A DNA stretch of 64,000 nt from Microbacterium sp. Yaish 1 (GTDB lineage: Bacteria > Actinomycetota > Actinomycetes > Actinomycetales > Microbacteriaceae): the NCBI RefSeq assembly GCF_002245215.1, contig NZ_NPMR01000002.1, forward strand, positions 1,281,557 to 1,345,556, given 5' to 3'. The notes under the pieces were generated by a model. The model was given only the letters and a program-made list of their open reading frames with translations, searched no databases and was not told where the DNA came from. How positions within the stretch are numbered: the stretch's first letter is position 1; the number at the start of each line of letters is the position of its first letter. This document shows positions 60,552 through 64,000 of the stretch, in pieces. Position numbers and translations under genes: made by a program.

Positions 60552-60674
60552 ATGTCACGAGACGACGCGAAGCCCAGTCAGGCCGAAGGCGCCGACCCCG
60601 AACACCCCGACACGGGCGAAGCCCCGGAAGAGGCGACGGGACACCCCTCGCAGGCCGAGGGCGAAGACAGCTGA
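60552..60674 (+). CDS. Small acidic protein, 40 residues
   Basis: A GGAAGGAG sequence lies seven bases before the ATG at 60552. The peptide begins MSRDDAKPSQAEGADPEHPD and ends EATGHPSQAEGEDS, with PSQAEG twice; it is highly acidic and disordered in character. It ends 18 bases before a 16-bp bidirectional hairpin. Ribosome site, acidic composition and terminator together support a real small gene. The function is unknown. Confidence 0.62.
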   Translation: MSRDDAKPSQAEGADPEHPDTGEAPEEATGHPSQAEGEDS

Positions 60675-60679
60675 CACGA

Positions 60680-60725
60680 CGAAGCGGGGGCCGGCACCAC
60701 TGATATGGAGCCGGCCCCCGCTTCG
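60680..60725. terminator. Bidirectional terminator, 16-bp stem
   Basis: Arms CGAAGCGGGGGCCGGC (60680-60695) and GCCGGCCCCCGCTTCG (60710-60725) with a 14-base loop, between the small acidic gene and the convergent MarR gene. Perfect pairing; followed by TTTCC on the plus strand. Confidence 0.78.
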
Positions 60726-60735
60726 TTTCCGGGAG

Positions 60736-61245
60736 TCAGGCGCTGCGTTCGGCGACGCCGTCGAGAGCGGAGGCGAGGAGGTCCATGACCTCGGCCGCGA
60801 TGGCGGCACGCTCGGGGTCGAGCTCGTCGATGACGGTCACGATCGCCCGGTGATGGGCGGCGAAGGCGGCATCCACTCGCTCGACGGCCGCGTCGGTCGG
60901 AACGAGGTAGTGCGCACGCCGGTCGGTGGGGTGCTGGACGCGTTCGACCAGCCCCTTCGAGGCCAGACGCTCGACGACGTTGGTCACGGTGGCGCTCGAG
61001 GTGGCGAGCATGACGATGAGGTCTTTGGGGCCCAGATCGCGGCCGTCGCGGTGGCCCTGGACGAGGTATCGCAAGGCCGTCAAGTCGATCGCCGACAGCT
61101 CGGATGCCCGGACGGCGAGCCCTGCTTGCACCTGCTCGGCGCGGCGCAGGCGCAGCACGGCGTCGCTCAGCCGACGGCCGACCTCCTCGCGAGGTTGATC
61201 CGCATAGAGATGAAGTCCTTCATGCAGGACGACGTTTTGAGGCAT
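60736..61245 (-). CDS. MarR-family transcriptional regulator
   Basis: A 169-residue regulator: EEVGRRLSDAVLRLRRAEQVQ, then ALRYLVQGHRDGRDLGPKDLIVMLATSSATVTNVVERLASKGLVERVQHPTDRRAHYLVPTDA, giving HTH and wing with the DRR motif, and a C-terminal dimer helix. It is divergent from the small protein gene at 61424; two GACAG-N3-CTGTC palindromes fill the gap between them. It is the counterpart of the MarR at 56593. Confidence 0.88.
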   Translation of the reverse strand: MPQNVVLHEGLHLYADQPREEVGRRLSDAVLRLRRAEQVQAGLAVRASELSAIDLTALRYLVQGHRDGRDLGPKDLIVMLATSSATVTNVVERLASKGLVERVQHPTDRRAHYLVPTDAAVERVDAAFAAHHRAIVTVIDELDPERAAIAAEVMDLLASALDGVAERSA

Positions 61246-61290
61246 CGGGTTGCCACCTCCTCCGACAGCATCCTAGAACACTAGCTCGGC

Positions 61291-61369
61291 TTGACAGATT
61301 CTGTCTTTCACAGATGGTGAGATACATAGGATCTAAGAATTGACAGGAACTGTCTTGTCTGGCTAGATA
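61291..61369. promoter_or_regulatory. Two palindromic operators and promoter, MarR/small-protein gap
   Basis: GACAG-ATT-CTGTC (61293-61305) and GACAG-GAA-CTGTC (61342-61354), centres 49 bases apart. The second overlaps TTGACA (61340-61345), which with TAGATA (61364-61369, 18-base spacer) forms a promoter toward the 61424 gene. The first lies over the probable promoter region of the divergent MarR. The gap is markedly AT-richer than the genes. Confidence 0.72.
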
Positions 61370-61423
61370 CTTAACGAGGGAACCAACGCTTTCCTCGCTC
61401 ATCGACGATCTCAGGAGGACAGC

Positions 61424-61780
61424 ATGGGACAGCTCCACTACGGAAACTCCGACACCCGAATCGAGATCCCGGACCGCCTGCTCGCGCACCTGAAGGTCGT
61501 CATCGCGACGAAGCTCCGGCGCAACGAGAGCTTCATGATGTCGTGGACGACCGACGAGGGCCGTTCATCGATCTGGCTGCAGCCGTCCATCCCCCTGCGC
61601 TTCGTCTTCGAAAGCGCGGACATGGAGATCCTGAACCCCGCCGCCGTCCGCGACCTGGCCAATGCCGCGACCTCGTCGGCCGGTCTGGTGGTCGCGCTCG
61701 ACCAGGAGATCCCCGAGGCCCCGCAGCGCGAGCCGCGCCCGGTCACCGCCGGGGTGCCGCGACTGAAGGTCCCGGCGTAA
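61424..61780 (+). CDS. Small MarR-associated protein, copy 2
   Basis: A 118-residue soluble protein paralogous to the 99-residue one at 56279: MGQLHYGNSDTRIEIPDRLLAHL, then KLRRNESFMMSWTT, SSIWLQPSIPLRFVF, with a longer C-terminal extension ending VPRLKVPA. The order of conserved blocks and the arrangement with a divergent MarR are preserved. AGGAGG lies eight bases before the ATG. The function is unknown. Confidence 0.82.
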   Translation: MGQLHYGNSDTRIEIPDRLLAHLKVVIATKLRRNESFMMSWTTDEGRSSIWLQPSIPLRFVFESADMEILNPAAVRDLANAATSSAGLVVALDQEIPEAPQREPRPVTAGVPRLKVPA

Positions 61781-61794
61781 CCCGTACCGAACAC

Positions 61795-61830
61795 TTCACG
61801 CCGTCGTCGGTCGTTCCTATAATCGGAACG
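61795..61830 (+). promoter_or_regulatory. Promoter overlapped by a palindrome, upstream of TPP enzyme
   Basis: TTCACG (61795-61800), a 17-base spacer, and a perfect -10 TATAAT (61818-61823). The -10 lies in the centre of CGTTCC-N7-GGAACG (61812-61830), a 19-bp palindrome, so a bound repressor would directly block it. No regulator gene is adjacent inside the window. Confidence 0.68.
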
Positions 61831-61936
61831 TCCGGCGGCGGCGTTGCCGTCGGTGCTCGAAAAATGGGCACGAAGCGGCATCCGCGCGTGAGACACATAC
61901 GGCCTCGATCACCGTTCCGTCTCGAAAGGCATCGTC

Positions 61937-63589
61937 ATGCCCTCCGTCTCCGCGCACGTCTCCGCCACCCTCTCCCGGCACGTCTCGCACGTCTTCGGCG
62001 TGATGGGCAACGGCAACGCCCACCTGCTCGACGCCCTCGAGCGCTCCCCCGGGGTCACCTTCACCGCGCTTCGCCATGAGGCGGGCGGCGTGGTCGCCGC
62101 CGACGCCCACTATCGGGCCGGCGGAGGCCTCGCCGCCGCGACCGCGACGTACGGCGCGGGTTTCACGAACACGCTGACGCCGCTGGCCGAAGCGGCACAG
62201 GCCCGCACCCCGCTGGTCCTGGTCGTCGGCGATGCGCCCACGTCGGGACCGCGCCCCTGGGACGTCGACCAGATCGCCCTCGCCTCGGCCGTCGGGGTCC
62301 GCACCTACACGGCGGGACGGACGGATGCCGCGGCCACCACCGTCATCGCGATCGAGCACGCCCTGGCATACTCCTCGCCCGTCGTCCTCGCGATCCCCTA
62401 CGACGTCGCGAAGGCCGACGCCGGCCCCCTCACCGAGACGCCCGAGCCGCGACGCGCGCCGGCGCTCGCCCCCGCCACGCCGTTCGCGACCGGAACCGTG
62501 ACCCAGATCGCGCGCGCCCTCGCGAGCGCGCAGCGTCCCCTCCTCCTCGCCGGACGCGGCGCCTGGCTCGCCGGAGCGGGGCCCGCGCTCGGCGCCATCG
62601 CCGACGCCACGTCAGCGGTGACCGCGACCACCGCCCTCGGGCGCGGGCTCTTCCCGCGGGAGGAGTTCGACCTCGGGGTCACCGGCGGTTTCGGTGCCGA
62701 GGGTGCCATGTCGCTCATCCGCGAAGCGGATGTCGTGGTCGTCGTCGGCGCGTCGCTGAACCAGTTCACGATGCGGTTCGGGACCCTGTTCTCCCCCGGC
62801 ACGATGGTCGCCCAGGTCGACACGGCCCCCACGGCGACGCACCCGCACGTCGGGCTCTACCTGCGCGCGGACGCGGCCCTCGCCGCCCGGGCGATCGCCG
62901 ACGAGCTCACCGCGATCGGCGCTCCGGCGAGCGGCTGGCGCGAGTCGCTCGACATCGCCGCTCTGCGCGACCGCCACCCCGGCGACGCGCTCGCCCCCGA
63001 CGGACGCCTCGACCCGCGGTCCGCCGCCCGCCGGATCGGAGAGCTGCTGCCGGACGACCGCGTCGTCGTGTCGGACGGCGGCCACTTCATCGGGTGGGCG
63101 AACATGTACTGGCCCGTGTCGTCGCCCGAGCGGATGATGATGGTCGGCACCGCTTACCAGTCGATCGGCCTCGGCTTCCCCTCCGTGCCCGGCGCGGCCT
63201 GCGCCCGCCCCGACGCGACGATCGTGCTGACGACGGGCGACGGCGGCGGCCTCATGGCGGTCAGCGACCTGGAGTCCGCAGTCCGGGTGGCGGGAGGCCG
63301 CGGGCTCGCGGTCGTGTGGAACGACCGCGCATACGGCGCCGAGGTGCACCTTTACGGCGCACAGGGGCTCGCGCCCGCCCCCATGCTCATCCCCGAGGTC
63401 GACTTCGCCGCGCTGTGCCGTGCGGTCGGCGGCGAGGGCGTCGTGGTGCGCACGCTCGACGATCTCGAGGCCCTCGCCCGGTGGCGCGATCGCCCCGCCG
63501 ATGAGCGCCCGTTCCTCCTGCTCGACCTGCGGGTGTCGGCGACGATCCGCGCCCCGTACCAGGAGGAGATCCTGCGGGTGAACTCCTAG
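61937..63589 (+). CDS. Thiamine-pyrophosphate-dependent enzyme
   Basis: A 550-residue enzyme of the acetolactate synthase/benzoylformate decarboxylase superfamily: HVFGVMGNGNAHLLDALE, FTALRHEAGGVVAADAHYRA with the catalytic Glu, the central NAD/FAD-like domain, and the TPP site GDGGGLMAVSDLESAVRVAGG-R-GLAVVWND (GDG ... N pattern). The reaction is not defined. The neighbouring MhpA-like monooxygenase (convergent) suggests a pathway for aromatic or 2-oxo acids, but this is weak context. GAAAGG precedes the ATG; a TATAAT promoter lies about 110 bases upstream. Confidence 0.85.
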   Translation: MPSVSAHVSATLSRHVSHVFGVMGNGNAHLLDALERSPGVTFTALRHEAGGVVAADAHYRAGGGLAAATATYGAGFTNTLTPLAEAAQARTPLVLVVGDAPTSGPRPWDVDQIALASAVGVRTYTAGRTDAAATTVIAIEHALAYSSPVVLAIPYDVAKADAGPLTETPEPRRAPALAPATPFATGTVTQIARALASAQRPLLLAGRGAWLAGAGPALGAIADATSAVTATTALGRGLFPREEFDLGVTGGFGAEGAMSLIREADVVVVVGASLNQFTMRFGTLFSPGTMVAQVDTAPTATHPHVGLYLRADAALAARAIADELTAIGAPASGWRESLDIAALRDRHPGDALAPDGRLDPRSAARRIGELLPDDRVVVSDGGHFIGWANMYWPVSSPERMMMVGTAYQSIGLGFPSVPGAACARPDATIVLTTGDGGGLMAVSDLESAVRVAGGRGLAVVWNDRAYGAEVHLYGAQGLAPAPMLIPEVDFAALCRAVGGEGVVVRTLDDLEALARWRDRPADERPFLLLDLRVSATIRAPYQEEILRVNS

Positions 63590-63598
63590 CGCGACCTC

Positions 63599-64000
63599 CT
63601 AGCGCGGCAGGAGGGCTCCCGCGAAGAAGGCGGCGAGCTCGTCCGTCGCCGTCAGCGGCAGCACAGCCGCGACGTACTGGTCGGGGCGGACGACCACGAC
63701 GACCCCGTCGCGCGAGAGCCCGCGCTCCTCGAAGATGTCGGAATCGTGCCACGCGCTCGGTGCCGCGGCGTACACCTTCTCCCAGTCCGCCAGACCGAGC
63801 GGCCCGGTACGGGGGCGGAAGATCTCGGGCACGAGCGGCAGCTCGATCTCGTCATACCGCTGCTGGTACACGACCTTGACGTCGAACACCGCGTCGACGT
63901 CGGCGCCCGCGGGGGTGTGCACGGACACCGGCGACGCGCGCGACGCGAGCCACCGCGCGAGGTCGCCGAGAGCGGACGGCGCGCCCGGCAACGGGGCGTC
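63599..64000 (-). CDS. FAD-dependent monooxygenase, C-terminal part (5' end outside window)
   Basis: The frame runs off the right edge, leaving about 133 C-terminal residues: LARWLASRASPVSVHTPAGA, a strand-rich piece and the ending SRDGVVVVVRPDQYVAAVLPLTATDELAAFFAGALLPR. That end (DG-x-VVVVRPDQYVA-x-VLPL) is the thioredoxin-like tail of MhpA/PheA-type aromatic hydroxylases. The FAD-binding part lies outside the window. It is convergent with the TPP enzyme, nine bases apart. Confidence 0.8.
   Translation of the reverse strand, partial: DAPLPGAPSALGDLARWLASRASPVSVHTPAGADVDAVFDVKVVYQQRYDEIELPLVPEIFRPRTGPLGLADWEKVYAAAPSAWHDSDIFEERGLSRDGVVVVVRPDQYVAAVLPLTATDELAAFFAGALLPR

Noticed and set aside
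1..64000. CRISPR arrays, prophage or biosynthetic gene clusters
   Set aside because: No regularly spaced repeats, Cas, phage structural, integrase, PKS or NRPS genes were found on either strand.

Overview
The window is high-GC DNA (roughly 70% by eye) from an actinobacterium, most likely Microbacterium or a close relative in the Microbacteriaceae. The reasons are strong G/C-ending codon use, many probable leaderless promoters (a TAnnnT element 6-7 bases before the start codon), a DUF222/HNH protein, a secreted lytic-transglycosylase-like factor, and AztABCD-type zinc uptake genes. It looks like ordinary chromosome. I see no phage, plasmid, IS element, rRNA or CRISPR. There is one tRNA gene.

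Layout. 1-2.9 kb: two MFS transporters (the first cut by the window edge) and a membrane protein. 3-8 kb: a zinc-uptake locus, with aztA on + and aztB, an AztD-like lipoprotein, aztC and aztD on -, and a Zur-box-like palindrome between the two arms; pgi overlaps the end of aztA. 9.7-12.1 kb: an XRE-cupin regulator divergent from a thioredoxin-reductase/methyltransferase fusion, flanked by two copies of a nested palindromic repeat. 12-17 kb: a PTS EIIBCA permease, a PepSY membrane protein, a His-containing membrane protein and luxS. 17-21.6 kb: a secreted resuscitation/transglycosylase-like protein, an overlooked 42-residue acidic protein, a VOC gene remnant, an amidohydrolase and a cation/Ca antiporter. 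21.7-26.4 kb: a possible small RNA, a DUF2207 gene broken by an in-frame amber codon, a MarR regulator, a DUF222/HNH protein and an Hsp20 with a HAIR-like operator. 26.5-32.9 kb: serine deaminase, FUSC protein, alditol oxidase, tRNA-Arg(ACG) and small membrane or hypothetical proteins.

33-38.2 kb is an arabinose operon (LacI-type regulator, operator, araB, araA, aldose epimerase) without araD. 38-42 kb holds a secreted low-complexity protein, a possibly frameshifted gene, PadR with twin operators, a second FUSC protein and a DUF1992 protein. 42-49.4 kb is a sulfur region: a cysteine-attenuator leader peptide ahead of cystathionine beta-synthase and metB, a nitroreductase, a flavin reductase, a sulfurtransferase, then metY translationally coupled to an NtaA/DmoA-type FMN monooxygenase. 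Together these could release and capture sulfur from organosulfur compounds. 49.4-54.8 kb: an MMPL transporter with its TetR repressor, a LuxR-type regulator with a degenerate receiver, DoxX and CinA. 54.8-64 kb: an oxidoreductase, two copies of a small-protein/MarR module, a redox operon (desaturase-like enzyme, SRPBCC protein, Zn-dehydrogenase, acidic peptide), a second overlooked 40-residue acidic protein, a TPP enzyme and the end of an MhpA-like FAD monooxygenase.

Starts were chosen from Shine-Dalgarno sequences, overlaps, leaderless -10 elements and family lengths. All family assignments come from reading motifs; no database search was run.
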